From NCBI GenBank assembly GCA_902526085.1, contig CABZJN010000012.1, forward strand, positions 1-35,829: a DNA stretch of 35,829 bases, given 5' to 3'. A program made the translations under genes and the position numbers. This document shows positions 8,364 to 18,225 of this stretch, piece by piece. The notes under the pieces were generated by a model. That model worked only from the letters and a program-made list of their open reading frames with translations, did not search any database and had not been told where the DNA came from. This DNA comes from an uncultured Pelagibacteraceae bacterium (GTDB taxonomy: Bacteria > Pseudomonadota > Alphaproteobacteria > Pelagibacterales > Pelagibacteraceae). Within the stretch, counting starts at the first letter, position 1, and every line of letters starts with the position of its first letter.

Positions 8364-10924
8364 TATTTACTTTTCTTTTTTTTTTTATTCTTATCGTAAT
8401 CTTTTCTTTTCTCAATTAAAATAAGAGTTTCCTCCATAGTTAATTCCATAGGATCTTTTTCTTCAGGTATAGTAGCATTTAATGATTTATATTTGATATA
8501 AGGCCCATATTGACCTTTCATAATCCTTACTGGTTTTTTATCATCAGGGTGTTCACCAAGATCTTTGATCATAGACGATGAAATTCTTCCAGGTTTTGCT
8601 TCAGCTATTAGAGTTACAGCTCTATTAAGACCAATGCTAAATATTTCTTCTACATTTTCTAAACGTGCAGATTTATTTTCACACTTTAAATAAGGTCCAA
8701 AACGACCAACATTTACTGTAATATCTTTATCATTTTCAGGATTTTTACCTAGACTAATTGGGAGCGAGCATAAATATTTGGCTCTATCTAAATCTATACT
8801 TTTAATATCAATTCCCTTGGGAATAGATACATTTTTAAAATTATTTTCTTCTTTTTTTAATTTTCTCTTTTTCTTTTTTTTTTCTTCAACATTATCAATT
8901 TCTTTTTCATATTGAAGATAGGGACCAAATCTTCCATTTTTTAAATAAATGTCTTTTCCAATATCATTTTGACCAATTAACTTTGGCTCTGCTAAAGTTA
9001 ATTGTTGAGCAGCTTTAGACTTTGAAAGAGGTCGTGTAAATGTACAATCTGGATAATTTGAACATCCAATAAAAGCACCACCACGAAAACTATTTTTTAA
9101 ACTTAATTGACCACTATCACATAATTTACATTTTCTATTAATTTTTCCGTCATTACCGACTTCAAAGATTAATGAGCCCAAACTTTCATTAAGCATGTCT
9201 AAGACTTCTCTAGTACGTTTTTCTTTGACGTCTGCTACATTTAAATTAAAATCTCTCCAAAATTCCTCTAAAACCTTAATCCAATTTTCTTTGCCAGTAG
9301 TAATATCGTCTAATTGATCTTCCAATTTTGCAGTAAAATCATAATCAACATATTTTGAAAATAATTTTTCAAGAAAAGCAGAGAGTAACTTACCTCTATC
9401 AGTTGGAAAAAATCTTTTGTTTTCTATATCTGCATAACCTCTATTTGAAATGACAGAAATTATACTTGCGTATGTTGAGGGTCTTCCAATTCCTAATTCT
9501 TCTAACTTTTTAACAAGACTTGCTTCTGAATATCTTGGTGGTGGCTGAGTGAAATGTTGTTCATCCGTAAAGCCTTTAAACTCTACCTGTCCTTTATCAA
9601 CTTCAGGTAATATCTTTTCATCATAATTATTTTCATCTATTCTTGAAACCTTTAAAAAACCGTCAAATTTTAAAGTTGAACCAATAGCTTTACATATATT
9701 TTTATTATCTTCGGAAGTAATTGTTATAGTTTTTCTATCAAATTTTGCTGATTCCATTTGCGAGGATAATGACCTTGACCATATCAAGTTGTAAAGTTTG
9801 TATTGATCTGTGCTTAAATATTTTTTCATATCTTCAGGAACCCTGCTAATTTCTGTTGGCCTTATAGCCTCATGGGCTTCTTGTGCGTTTTTAGCCTTTT
9901 TGCCTGAATAATTTAATGGTGATGGTGGCAAATATGTTTCACCATAATTTTGAGTAATGAAATTTCTAAAAGTAGCTACAGCATCTTTTGATATATTAGT
10001 CCCATCTGTACGCATGTAAGTAATTAATCCAACAGTTTCTCCATCAATATCTATACCTTGATAAAGTCTTTGTGCAATTTGCATTGTTCTAGAGGCTCCA
10101 AAACCCAATTTGCTTGACGATGTTTGTTGTAAAGTAGAAGTAGTAAAAGGACCAGAAGGGTTTCGTGTATAAATTTTAGATATTATATCTGTAATATTAT
10201 ATTTTTTATTTTTAATTAAATCTAAAGCATTATTAATATCTTCTTTATTATTAAATGAGAATTTTTCAATTTTTTTACCATTTAATTGAGTAATAGATGT
10301 ATTTATATTTAAATTTTCCTTTGTTAAGAAATTTAAATTAAGTGTCCAAAATTCTACTGGTTTAAAAATCTCTATTTCATGTTCTCTTTCTGTTAATAAT
10401 CTAAGAGCTACAGATTGCACTCTTCCTGCTGATTTAGATCCTGGTAATTTTGTCCATAGGATCGGTGATATATTAAAACCAACTAAATAGTCTAGCGCTC
10501 TTCTCGCCATGTAGGCATCCACAAGTTCATTTTCAATATTTCTAGGATTGTCTATTCCGTTTGTAACGGCTTTTTTCGTTATTTCATTAAAAACTACACG
10601 TTCTATTTTTTTATCTTTAAGAAGTTTTTTTTCATTTAAAAACTCTTTGACATGCCAAGCGATTGCTTCACCTTCTCGATCTGGGTCAGTCGCTAAAATA
10701 ATCTTTTCTGAGTTTTTGGCTGTATCAGTAATTTCTTTTAAATATTTTTTTGAGAAACTATCTACTTCCCAAATCATTTTAAAAGAATTTTCTGGATCAA
10801 CAGAACCATTTTTTGAAGGCAGGTCTCTAATATGACCATAACTTGCTAACACGGTGTAATTTGATCCTAGATATTTATTTATAGTTTTAGCCTTTGCAGG
10901 ACTTTCAACAATTACAAGATTCAT
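8363..10924 (-). CDS. topA: DNA topoisomerase I (type IA)
   Basis: TopA relaxes negative supercoils by passing single strands. The TOPRIM domain opens with VIVESPAKAKTINKYLG (Glu7) and has D80-P-D82-R-E84. The active-site Tyr is at about 303 in ITYMRTDGTN. One four-Cys zinc finger follows (about C599, C602, C621, C627). Three C-terminal Topo_C repeats follow, each with a GRFGPYL-like core (GQYGPYI in the last), then a Lys-rich tail encoded partly by an 11-T run at 8376-8386. The 853-residue length is normal for alphaproteobacteria. It is preceded by plsY with a 37-base gap, where dprA would usually lie, and overlaps ridA downstream. Confidence 0.97.
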   Translation of the reverse strand: MNLVIVESPAKAKTINKYLGSNYTVLASYGHIRDLPSKNGSVDPENSFKMIWEVDSFSKKYLKEITDTAKNSEKIILATDPDREGEAIAWHVKEFLNEKKLLKDKKIERVVFNEITKKAVTNGIDNPRNIENELVDAYMARRALDYLVGFNISPILWTKLPGSKSAGRVQSVALRLLTEREHEIEIFKPVEFWTLNLNFLTKENLNINTSITQLNGKKIEKFSFNNKEDINNALDLIKNKKYNITDIISKIYTRNPSGPFTTSTLQQTSSSKLGFGASRTMQIAQRLYQGIDIDGETVGLITYMRTDGTNISKDAVATFRNFITQNYGETYLPPSPLNYSGKKAKNAQEAHEAIRPTEISRVPEDMKKYLSTDQYKLYNLIWSRSLSSQMESAKFDRKTITITSEDNKNICKAIGSTLKFDGFLKVSRIDENNYDEKILPEVDKGQVEFKGFTDEQHFTQPPPRYSEASLVKKLEELGIGRPSTYASIISVISNRGYADIENKRFFPTDRGKLLSAFLEKLFSKYVDYDFTAKLEDQLDDITTGKENWIKVLEEFWRDFNLNVADVKEKRTREVLDMLNESLGSLIFEVGNDGKINRKCKLCDSGQLSLKNSFRGGAFIGCSNYPDCTFTRPLSKSKAAQQLTLAEPKLIGQNDIGKDIYLKNGRFGPYLQYEKEIDNVEEKKKKKRKLKKEENNFKNVSIPKGIDIKSIDLDRAKYLCSLPISLGKNPENDKDITVNVGRFGPYLKCENKSARLENVEEIFSIGLNRAVTLIAEAKPGRISSSMIKDLGEHPDDKKPVRIMKGQYGPYIKYKSLNATIPEEKDPMELTMEETLILIEKRKDYDKNKKKKKSK

Positions 10925-10961
10925 AATTAGTCAAACTACTTATAACTATTAATCTGTCAAA

Positions 10962-11537
10962 TTAATAAATTTTACTCTTAGTTTCTTCTTTGTTTATTAA
11001 TCTTTTTATATTTTTTCTATGTGTATAAAAAATTAAAACAAACGTAATAATGAAAAAAATTATATTACCCTGATCGATGATTAATAAGTAGATTGGTATT
11101 GAAATTGAAGCAAACAATGAGGATAGAGATGAATATTTTGATATCAAAAAAGTTAAAATCCAAACAATACTAAAAATTAATGCATAATAAATATTTATTG
11201 AAATCAAAATCCCAACAAGTGTTGCAACACCTTTGCCACCTTTAAATTTTAGCCAAATAGGGAATAAATGTCCTAAAAATGCACAAAGAGCTGATATATA
11301 AACTAGATCAGGATAATTGAGCTTTATATAGATAACAGGCACAACTGCTTTTGCTACATCCAAAATAAGTGTTAAATAACCCAATAATTTATTGCCAGTT
11401 CTTAAAACATTTGTGGCACCAATATTACCTGATCCTACATTTCTAATATCCTTTTTAAGTAAAATTTTTGTGAATATATATCCAAAAGGAATGGAGCCAA
11501 AAAGATAAGATATCAAAGATGTTATTATATAATCCAT
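10962..11537 (-). CDS. plsY: Acyl-phosphate glycerol-3-phosphate acyltransferase PlsY
   Basis: PlsY is an inner-membrane enzyme that acylates glycerol-3-phosphate from acyl-phosphate, the first step of phospholipid synthesis. The three conserved cytoplasmic motifs are visible: GSIPFGYIFTK, then VGSGNIGATNVLRTG, then KFKGGKGVATLVG. About five hydrophobic segments span the 191 residues, normal for the family. Its start overlaps the stop of the upstream pyrC-like gene by one base (TAATG), so the pair is translationally coupled. The C-terminus is short and basic. Confidence 0.95.
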   Translation of the reverse strand: MDYIITSLISYLFGSIPFGYIFTKILLKKDIRNVGSGNIGATNVLRTGNKLLGYLTLILDVAKAVVPVIYIKLNYPDLVYISALCAFLGHLFPIWLKFKGGKGVATLVGILISINIYYALIFSIVWILTFLISKYSSLSSLFASISIPIYLLIIDQGNIIFFIITFVLIFYTHRKNIKRLINKEETKSKIY

Positions 11538-12826
11538 TATTCAGATTTAAATAATTCTTCGCCATTCACAAATGTACTTATTACCTTGCCTTGAAGTTTT
11601 TTGTCTTCAATAGGTGTATTTTTGGATTTTGATATCAGTTTATCTTTTCTAACTACCCAAGGTTTATTTATATCTACGATAGAAAAATCAGCATCATTTC
11701 CCGTCGATAAGTTACCTTTATTTATTTTGAGTATTTCTGCTGGTTTTGATGTTAAAGCTTTTATTATAGTTTCCAACTTTACAGATCCATTGTGATATAA
11801 TTCTAAGCTTAACGGTAATAAAGTTTCAATTCCAGATGCGCCAGTTTCTGCTTGAGCAAATGTTAATCTTTTATTTTCTTCATCTTCTGGTTTATGATCG
11901 GAAACAATAACATCAATTGTTTCATCATTTAATCCTTGAACTAAAGCGTTTCTATCAGTTTCTGTTCTTAAAGGAGGTGATAATTTTAAAAAAGTTTTGA
12001 AATCACCAATGTCATTTTCATTTAATGATAAATTGTTTATTGAAACACCACAGCTGAAGTTTACTTTATTTTTTCTTTCTCGTATTATATCTACAGAGCT
12101 TGCAGATGAAATCTGAGAAATATGATACCTACAACTATTATATTCTAACAATGTTAAATCTCTTTCTATAATTAACAATTCAGCACTTATTGGAATTCCT
12201 TGGAGACCAAGTTTTGTTGCTATGATGCCATCATTAATCATTCCATCTTTTGATAATTCTGCATCTTCTGCATGTTGTATTATTAAAGATTTTAAATCTA
12301 ATGCTGAATTCATTATCCTATTCATAATTCTAGGATTTTGAATTGTTTTTATTCCATCTGTGAAACCAATTATTCCTTTATTCTGTAATAAGCCAAATTC
12401 GGTCATATTTTCTCCCTCAGTTTTTACTGTTAATGCAGCTGTTGGATAAATATTAATTTTTGATTTATCTCTTCCTCTTCTTTTAAGAAAATCAACTATT
12501 GAGACATTATCAATTACCGGGTTTGTATTAGGCATTGTAACAACTGACGTTACACCACCTGATAATGCAGCTTCACTAAGGGTTCTAAAATTCTCTTTAT
12601 ATTCATATCCAGGTTCACCAACAAAAACCCGCATATCTACAATGCCTGGAAATATGTATTTTCCTTTTAAATCAATTATTTTTTCTCTAGATGGAATGTT
12701 ATTTGTGTTCACTTTTTTTCCAATAGCTTCAATTTTTCCGTTTTCTCCAATTATTATTCCACCAATTTCATTCAAAGAGTTATGAGGGTCTACTATATTT
12801 GCATTTATAAAGTATTTTTTTTTCAT
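11537..12826 (-). CDS. Dihydroorotase-like protein, probably non-catalytic (PyrC' type)
   Basis: The protein belongs to the amidohydrolase superfamily, type I dihydroorotase branch, 429 residues. The signature expected as PGxxDxHxHxREPG reads PGIVDMRVFVGEPG (residues 60-73): both metal-binding His are replaced (R66, F68) and the substrate Arg is Gly (G70). Other family features remain, such as QHAEDAEL, YHISQISS and VSDHKPED. The gene directly abuts pyrB. In Pseudomonas an inactive PyrC' encoded next to pyrB is a structural partner of aspartate transcarbamoylase, and the same arrangement is common in alphaproteobacteria, usually annotated as dihydroorotase. I infer a structural role. A genuine dihydroorotase should then be encoded elsewhere. 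Confidence 0.85.
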   Translation of the reverse strand: MKKKYFINANIVDPHNSLNEIGGIIIGENGKIEAIGKKVNTNNIPSREKIIDLKGKYIFPGIVDMRVFVGEPGYEYKENFRTLSEAALSGGVTSVVTMPNTNPVIDNVSIVDFLKRRGRDKSKINIYPTAALTVKTEGENMTEFGLLQNKGIIGFTDGIKTIQNPRIMNRIMNSALDLKSLIIQHAEDAELSKDGMINDGIIATKLGLQGIPISAELLIIERDLTLLEYNSCRYHISQISSASSVDIIRERKNKVNFSCGVSINNLSLNENDIGDFKTFLKLSPPLRTETDRNALVQGLNDETIDVIVSDHKPEDEENKRLTFAQAETGASGIETLLPLSLELYHNGSVKLETIIKALTSKPAEILKINKGNLSTGNDADFSIVDINKPWVVRKDKLISKSKNTPIEDKKLQGKVISTFVNGEELFKSE

Positions 12827-13768
12827 TTATTCACAAAAAATCTTTAAACAGGCCATCCTTACTGCAACACCCAACTCAACTTGTTCTTTTATTACGCTTT
12901 TGTTTATATCGTCTGCTAGGTTTGTATCAATTTCAATTCCTCTATTCATTGGTCCTGGATGCATTATTAAAGCATCTTCTTTAGCATATTTTATTTTATC
13001 TGATGTTAAACCATAATACTCATAGTATTCTCTGTTAGATGAAAGAAAAGAACTTGTCATTCTTTCATTCTGTAATCTTAGCATCATTACTATATCGCAA
13101 TCTTTAACTCCTTTTTTCATATCAGAAAAAATACTAACACCAAATTTTTCAATTTCATTTGGCATTAAGTTTGTAGGTGCAACGATATTTAATTCCGCAC
13201 CTAACATATTTAGAAGATAGATATTTGATCTAGCTACTCTTGAATGCAGTATATCTCCACATATTGCAATTTTAAGACCTTCTATTTTTTTTCTTCTATT
13301 TATAATTGTTAAAGCATCTAATAATGCCTGTGTTGGGTGCTCTCTTCTACCATCACCCGCATTTAACACTGCGCAATTAACTTTTTGTGATAGAAGATTG
13401 CAAGCACCTGAATCTTGATGTCTTATTACAATAATATCAGGATGCATTGCATTCAACGTCATAGCTGTGTCTATTAACGTTTCACCTTTTTTGATAGCAG
13501 AATTTGTAATATTCATTGACATTACATCTGCTCCTAATCTTTTTCCTGCCAATTCGAATGAACTCTGTGTTCTTGTTGATGGTTCAAAAAATAAGTTTAT
13601 TTGAGTTTTCCCTTTTAAAATATCTATTTTTTTATTTTTACTTTTATTTAATTCTATGAATTTTGAGGCTTCACTCAGAATAGTGGTAACATCACTAATA
13701 GATAAATCCTGAATACCTAATAAATGTTTTTGAGATGTTTTAATAGCTTTTTTGGATTTAGTTGCCAT
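12827..13768 (-). CDS. pyrB: Aspartate carbamoyltransferase catalytic subunit
   Basis: PyrB joins carbamoyl phosphate and aspartate, the committed step of pyrimidine synthesis. The carbamoyl-phosphate site [15 protein letters not shown] is intact, followed by the aspartate-side loop with [15 protein letters not shown] and the C-terminal [12 protein letters not shown]. The length of 313 residues is typical. No pyrI regulatory subunit is present, which agrees with a PyrB-PyrC' complex. The next gene downstream, the dihydroorotase-like protein, starts with no gap. The 42 bases upstream contain the palindrome ACTATATAGT (13785-13794), which may be part of the promoter, but nothing further can be supported. 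Confidence 0.96.
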   Translation of the reverse strand: MATKSKKAIKTSQKHLLGIQDLSISDVTTILSEASKFIELNKSKNKKIDILKGKTQINLFFEPSTRTQSSFELAGKRLGADVMSMNITNSAIKKGETLIDTAMTLNAMHPDIIVIRHQDSGACNLLSQKVNCAVLNAGDGRREHPTQALLDALTIINRRKKIEGLKIAICGDILHSRVARSNIYLLNMLGAELNIVAPTNLMPNEIEKFGVSIFSDMKKGVKDCDIVMMLRLQNERMTSSFLSSNREYYEYYGLTSDKIKYAKEDALIMHPGPMNRGIEIDTNLADDINKSVIKEQVELGVAVRMACLKIFCE

Positions 13769-13810
13769 TAAAATTAACTCTATAACTATATAGTATTAAC
13801 TATGCAACCA

Positions 13811-14266
13811 TTAATTTTGAATAAAATCTAAAGCACCTTGTAAAATAAAAGCTGCTGCAAATTTATCAATATCTTTCTCTCTTTTACTGACATTTATATC
13901 TAATTCACTTGATAAATTGAAAGCCCCAACAGTAGATAATCTTTCATCCCACAAGGACACTGGAATATCAATTTTATTTGAAATATTGATAGCTATATCT
14001 TTTGCTGATTGTGAAGATTTTCCATGAGTGCCATCCATATTTATTGGATTACCTATAATAATTCCTTTGATGTCATATTCTGTAATAATACTTTTTAGTT
14101 CATCAATTATTTTAATTTGTTTAGATTTATCTAAGATTTGGAGGGGAGTGGCAATTTTTTGATTATAATCACTAATAGCAATACCAATCCTTTTTGTGCC
14201 TAAATCTATACCCAATAATCTTGAACCACTTGATAATTTGGTTTTGAATTCGTTAATTGTGATCAT
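13811..14266 (-). CDS. ruvX: Putative pre-16S rRNA nuclease (YqgF/RuvX family)
   Basis: The family has an RNase H-like fold. In E. coli YqgF matures the 5' end of 16S rRNA; it was earlier annotated as a Holliday junction resolvase. The N-terminal motif LLGIDLGTKRIGIAISD carries the first acidic residue, GIIIGNPINMDGTHG is the conserved central loop, and LWDERLSTVGA and the C-terminal DKFAAAFILQ complete the set. At 151 residues it is normal. It is divergent from gatC and is the first gene of the minus-strand block, 42 bases ahead of pyrB. Confidence 0.92.
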   Translation of the reverse strand: MITINEFKTKLSSGSRLLGIDLGTKRIGIAISDYNQKIATPLQILDKSKQIKIIDELKSIITEYDIKGIIIGNPINMDGTHGKSSQSAKDIAINISNKIDIPVSLWDERLSTVGAFNLSSELDINVSKREKDIDKFAAAFILQGALDFIQN

Positions 14267-14316
14267 ATTGTATATTTTTAACTTAAGTGGTACTTTGCAA
14301 AATTATTTTTTACCAT

Positions 14317-14604
14317 ATGTCGATAGATCTTAAAACTGTAAAACACATATCAAAATTAGCAAGGATCTCTCTTGAAGAGAAAAAAGCTGAAAAATTGGCA
14401 GATGATATGAATTCTATATTTGAATTTATTGAAAAATTAAATGAGTTAAAAACTGAGGATGTTGAACCATTAACCTCTATAGCTGAAACAACTTTAAGAT
14501 TCAGAGAGGATAAAATTACTAGTGATAATATAAGAGAAAAGATTCTTAAAAATTCTCCTGAAAAAAATGATGATTTTTTTGTGGTTCCGAAAGTAGTTGA
14601 GTAA
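14317..14604 (+). CDS. gatC: Aspartyl/glutamyl-tRNA amidotransferase subunit C
   Basis: GatC is the small belt-like subunit that stabilises the GatA-GatB complex in the indirect route to Gln-tRNA and/or Asn-tRNA. The start at ATG 14317 gives 95 residues beginning MSIDLKTVKHISKLARISL, the family N-terminus. A GTG at 14287 would add ten hydrophobic residues with no family support. The middle has the helix ADDMNSIFEFIEKL and the DVEPLTS motif; the end is FFVVPKVVE. Its TAA overlaps the gatA ATG by one base. Confidence 0.95.
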   Translation: MSIDLKTVKHISKLARISLEEKKAEKLADDMNSIFEFIEKLNELKTEDVEPLTSIAETTLRFREDKITSDNIREKILKNSPEKNDDFFVVPKVVE

Positions 14605-16061
14605 TGACAGAAATAACATCTTTAAGCCTTTTTGAATTAATTAAAAATATAAAAGGGAAGAAAATTTCATCAAATGAAATTGCAAAATCTTTTGTTGATA
14701 GATCTGAAAAGTCAAAAAAACTAAATACATATGTAACTGAAAATTTTGAAAATTGTCTTAAACTCTCAAAAGAGTTTGATAATAATCCAAATTTTGATTT
14801 GAAACTTCCAGGTATTCCAATTGCTGTAAAAGATCTATTTTGTACAAATGAACTAAGAACGACAGCTGGAAGCAATATCTTAAATAATTTTGTCCCCACC
14901 TATGAATCTACTGTAACACAAAATATATGGAATGAAGGTGGTATTTTGCTCGGCAAACTTAATTGTGATGAATTTGCAATGGGCTCATCCAATGAAACAA
15001 GTTTTTTTGGTAATGTTCAAAACCCAATTGCAAAAGATTTGGTTCCAGGTGGATCATCTGGTGGATCTTCATCAGCTGTAGCAGCTAATTTAACGCCTGT
15101 AACAATAGGTACTGACACTGGTGGATCTATTAGGCAGCCAGCCTCCTTTACTGGAACTGTAGGCCTAAAACCTACTTATGGAAGCTGTTCAAGATACGGA
15201 ATTGTTGCTTTTGCATCATCTCTAGATCAGGCAGGTCCAATGAGTAAGGATGTCAAAGATAGCTCTATTCTTTTAGAAGTGATCTCATCATTTGATAAAA
15301 AGGATTCTACTTCAATAGATTTTAAAAGAAATAATTATTCATCAGAACTAACTAGAAATATCAAAGGTATAAAAATTGGAATCCCAAAAGAATACAGAGT
15401 TGATGGGATGCCAGACGAAATTGAGAGTCTATGGAAAAAAGGTATTGAATATGCAAAAGATTGTGGTGCTGAAATAATTGATATTTCTTTACCTCACACA
15501 AGTTATGCTTTGCCTACTTATTATATTGTAGCGCCAGCTGAAGCATCATCTAATTTAGCAAGATATGACGGTGTTAAATATGGTCTAAGATCTTCTGGAG
15601 AAAGTTTAATTGATATGTATGAAAAAACTAGATCAGAAGGTTTTGGCGAAGAAGTAAAGAGAAGGATAATGATAGGCACCTATGTTTTATCATCTGGATA
15701 TTATGATGCTTACTATCTTAAAGCACAAAAGGTTAGACAATTAATTAAACAAGATTTTGATCAAGCCTATAATAAAGTCGATGCTATTTTGACTCCTTCA
15801 ACACCCAGTTCTGCATTTAAAATAGGAGAAAAATCTAATGATCCAGTTTCAATGTATTTAAATGATATATTTACTGTTCCAGTAAACCTTGCAGGTTTAC
15901 CTGGAATTTCAATTCCAGCAGGCACAGATAAAAATAATTATCCATTAGGTTTACAAATAATAGGTAAACCATTTGATGAACAAACAGTTTTAAATATTGC
16001 TTACTCAATGGAGGAAAAAATCAATTATAAAAATAATATAACTGATTGGTGGATGGAATAA
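14604..16061 (+). CDS. gatA: Aspartyl/glutamyl-tRNA amidotransferase subunit A
   Basis: GatA is the glutaminase subunit that releases ammonia for transamidation of Glu-tRNA(Gln)/Asp-tRNA(Asn). It is an amidase-signature enzyme with the catalytic Lys at about 76 (IAVKDLF), the Gly/Ser-rich signature [15 protein letters not shown] with the cis-Ser near 151, and the nucleophile Ser at about 175 ([13 protein letters not shown]). The length of 485 residues is normal. It overlaps gatC by one base upstream and gatB by one base downstream, so the order C-A-B is stoichiometrically coupled. Confidence 0.98.
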   Translation: MTEITSLSLFELIKNIKGKKISSNEIAKSFVDRSEKSKKLNTYVTENFENCLKLSKEFDNNPNFDLKLPGIPIAVKDLFCTNELRTTAGSNILNNFVPTYESTVTQNIWNEGGILLGKLNCDEFAMGSSNETSFFGNVQNPIAKDLVPGGSSGGSSSAVAANLTPVTIGTDTGGSIRQPASFTGTVGLKPTYGSCSRYGIVAFASSLDQAGPMSKDVKDSSILLEVISSFDKKDSTSIDFKRNNYSSELTRNIKGIKIGIPKEYRVDGMPDEIESLWKKGIEYAKDCGAEIIDISLPHTSYALPTYYIVAPAEASSNLARYDGVKYGLRSSGESLIDMYEKTRSEGFGEEVKRRIMIGTYVLSSGYYDAYYLKAQKVRQLIKQDFDQAYNKVDAILTPSTPSSAFKIGEKSNDPVSMYLNDIFTVPVNLAGLPGISIPAGTDKNNYPLGLQIIGKPFDEQTVLNIAYSMEEKINYKNNITDWWME

Positions 16062-17536
16062 TGTCAAAAAATAATTCGAAATATTTAATAGAAAGAAATA
16101 ATAATGTCTATGAAGTTGTTATAGGACTTGAAGTTCATGCTCAAGTAACATCAAATTCAAAACTTTTTTCATCTTCCTCTACAAAATTTGGTGCTGAACC
16201 TAACACACAAGTAAGTTTAGTTGATGCAGCATTTCCAGGAATGCTTCCAGTAATTAATGAATATTGTGTTAAACAAGCTATTAAAACTGGCATTGGTTTA
16301 AAAGCTAAGATCAATAATAAGTCTGTTTTTGATAGAAAGAATTATTTTTATGCTGATTTACCTCAAGGGTATCAAATTTCACAATATAAATACCCAATTG
16401 TGGGTGAGGGCAATGTTATTTTGGATATGCCTGAAGGTCAAAAACAAGTTGGAATAGAAAGATTACATTTAGAGCAAGATGCGGGAAAAAGTATTCATGA
16501 TGTTGATCCGAGTAACACGCTAGTTGATCTAAATAGATCGGGAGTAGCTTTAATGGAGATTGTTAGTAAGCCTGATCTAAGATCACCAGATGAAGTCAAT
16601 GCTTATATAAAAAAACTTAGATCTATTATGAGATATTTAGGAACTTGCGATGGGAACATGCAAGAAGGATCATTGAGAGCAGATGTTAATGTGTCTGTAA
16701 GAATAAAAGGCTCAACTGATTTAGGAACAAGATGTGAAATAAAAAATGTTAATTCTATAAAGTTCATGCAAATGGCAATTATTTATGAAGCAAATAGACA
16801 GGTTGATTTAATAGAAGAAGGTGATGAAATAGATCAAGAAACAAGACTTTTTGATACAAAAAAAAATGAAACAAGGTCAATGAGATCAAAAGAAGATGCT
16901 CATGATTATAGATACTTTCCAGACCCAGATTTACTTCCACTAGAAATTACGGATGAATTTATTGATCAACTAAAATCTGAAATCCCTGAATTACCAGATG
17001 ACAAAAAGAAAAGATTTATTGATGAGTTTAAAATTTCTCCTTATGAAGCAACTATATTAGTTTCTGATATTGATACAGCTAAATATTTTGAAGAAGTTGT
17101 TGCTAAAATGGGCAAAAACCGTGATATGAAACTAGCTGTAAATTGGATTACAGGAGAATTATTTGCTGTTTTAAATAATAAAAATATTGAAATTGCTCAA
17201 AGTCCAATAAGTGCAAAAAATTTAGCAAAATTGATTAATTTAATTAAAAACGGAACTATTTCAGGTAAAATTGCTAAGACAATATTTGAATTAATGCTTG
17301 ATGGTGACATAGACCCTCAAATAATTGTTGAGGAAAAAGGGTTAAAGCAACAAAGTGATCCAAAAGCACTAGAGGCATTAATTGATAAAATAATCAACGA
17401 TAACAGAGAAAAAGCCATTGAATATAAACAAGGAAAAGAAAAGCTATTTGGTTTTTTTGTGGGGCAAGCAATGAAGGCTTCTGGTGGAAAAGCTAACCCT
17501 CAATTAATTAACGAAATATTAAAGAAGAAACTTTAA
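16061..17536 (+). CDS. gatB: Aspartyl/glutamyl-tRNA amidotransferase subunit B
   Basis: GatB binds the mischarged tRNA, activates its side chain with ATP and completes transamidation. The N-terminal core begins [20 protein letters not shown], followed by [27 protein letters not shown] and [11 protein letters not shown], all hallmark segments. The C-terminal helical YqeY-like tail ends at about residue 491. The chosen start is ATG 16061, which overlaps the gatA stop (TAATG). An in-frame ATG at 16046 would add five residues and extend further into gatA. Confidence 0.97.
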   Translation: MSKNNSKYLIERNNNVYEVVIGLEVHAQVTSNSKLFSSSSTKFGAEPNTQVSLVDAAFPGMLPVINEYCVKQAIKTGIGLKAKINNKSVFDRKNYFYADLPQGYQISQYKYPIVGEGNVILDMPEGQKQVGIERLHLEQDAGKSIHDVDPSNTLVDLNRSGVALMEIVSKPDLRSPDEVNAYIKKLRSIMRYLGTCDGNMQEGSLRADVNVSVRIKGSTDLGTRCEIKNVNSIKFMQMAIIYEANRQVDLIEEGDEIDQETRLFDTKKNETRSMRSKEDAHDYRYFPDPDLLPLEITDEFIDQLKSEIPELPDDKKKRFIDEFKISPYEATILVSDIDTAKYFEEVVAKMGKNRDMKLAVNWITGELFAVLNNKNIEIAQSPISAKNLAKLINLIKNGTISGKIAKTIFELMLDGDIDPQIIVEEKGLKQQSDPKALEALIDKIINDNREKAIEYKQGKEKLFGFFVGQAMKASGGKANPQLINEILKKKL

Positions 17537-17574
17537 TTTTATCGAAACTTATAGTCATAATATAATTAAAATAG

Positions 17575-18225
17575 ATGGGTAAGAACATTGAAATTTCAGA
17601 AAAAATTGAAAAATATATTAATAATTTTAGCTTAAAATTAGACCCAGTTCAAAAAGAAATCATAGATTATAATAATACACTTGGAAATGAAAAGAGAATG
17701 CAAGTAGCAATATCTCAATGTCATTTTCTCCATTTAATAATAAAAATATCTAATATAAAAAATGTCCTCGAGATTGGAACTTTTACTGGTTTAAGTGCAC
17801 TTTCTATTGCTCTTGCACTTCCTGATGATGGAAAACTTACAGCTCTAGATAAAGATAAAGAGACAAACAAAATTGCAGTAAATTTTTTTAAGAAAGCTAA
17901 TCAAGATAAAAAAATTCAAACGATTGTTAAACCTGCGCTAGATAGTTTAGATGAATTAAAAAATCAAAAATTTGATATGGTTTTTATTGATGCTGATAAG
18001 CTTAACTATAAAGAATATTATGAAAAATCATTTAAGGTGATAAATAAAGGTGGTTTGATCATAATAGATAATGTTTTATGGCATGGCGAAGTTGCAGATA
18101 AAGATAATATAGATAAATTTACATTAAATATAAGAGAATTAAATGAGCATGTTTCAAGTGATGAAAGGGTAGAACAAATAATTATTCCATTGGGAGATGG
18201 AATGACTGTTTGTAGAGTTTTGTAA
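17575..18225 (+). CDS. Class I SAM-dependent O-methyltransferase (caffeoyl-CoA OMT-like)
   Basis: The protein has 216 residues and belongs to the family 3 O-methyltransferases. The SAM-binding motif I is VLEIGTFTGLSALSIALAL (about residues 63-81), followed by an acidic ALDKD, the metal-site segment VFIDADKLNY, and IIIDNVLWHG, which supplies further metal ligands. The bacterial substrate of this family is generally unknown. It starts 38 bases after gatB and its stop overlaps the trhO start by one base. The coupling to a tRNA-modification gene is suggestive only. Confidence 0.85.
   Translation: MGKNIEISEKIEKYINNFSLKLDPVQKEIIDYNNTLGNEKRMQVAISQCHFLHLIIKISNIKNVLEIGTFTGLSALSIALALPDDGKLTALDKDKETNKIAVNFFKKANQDKKIQTIVKPALDSLDELKNQKFDMVFIDADKLNYKEYYEKSFKVINKGGLIIIDNVLWHGEVADKDNIDKFTLNIRELNEHVSSDERVEQIIIPLGDGMTVCRVL

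Noticed and set aside
8371..8386. T-rich tract at the end of topA as a rho-independent terminator
   Set aside because: No GC-rich hairpin precedes it on either strand; it encodes the Lys tail of TopA. Other T or A runs in the window likewise lack stems.
10925..10961. TTGACA on the minus strand (10960-10955) as a topA promoter
   Set aside because: A perfect -35 box, but I find no acceptable -10 at 16-18 bases; the nearest TATAAG is only 10 bases away. topA may be cotranscribed with plsY.
14287..14316. GTG start for a longer gatC
   Set aside because: It adds ten residues (VLCKIIFYH-type) with no counterpart in GatC; ATG 14317 matches the family N-terminus.
16046..16060. ATG 16046 as the gatB start
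   Set aside because: ATG 16061 gives the TAATG coupling seen at gatC/gatA and other junctions here; the earlier ATG adds five unconserved residues within gatA.
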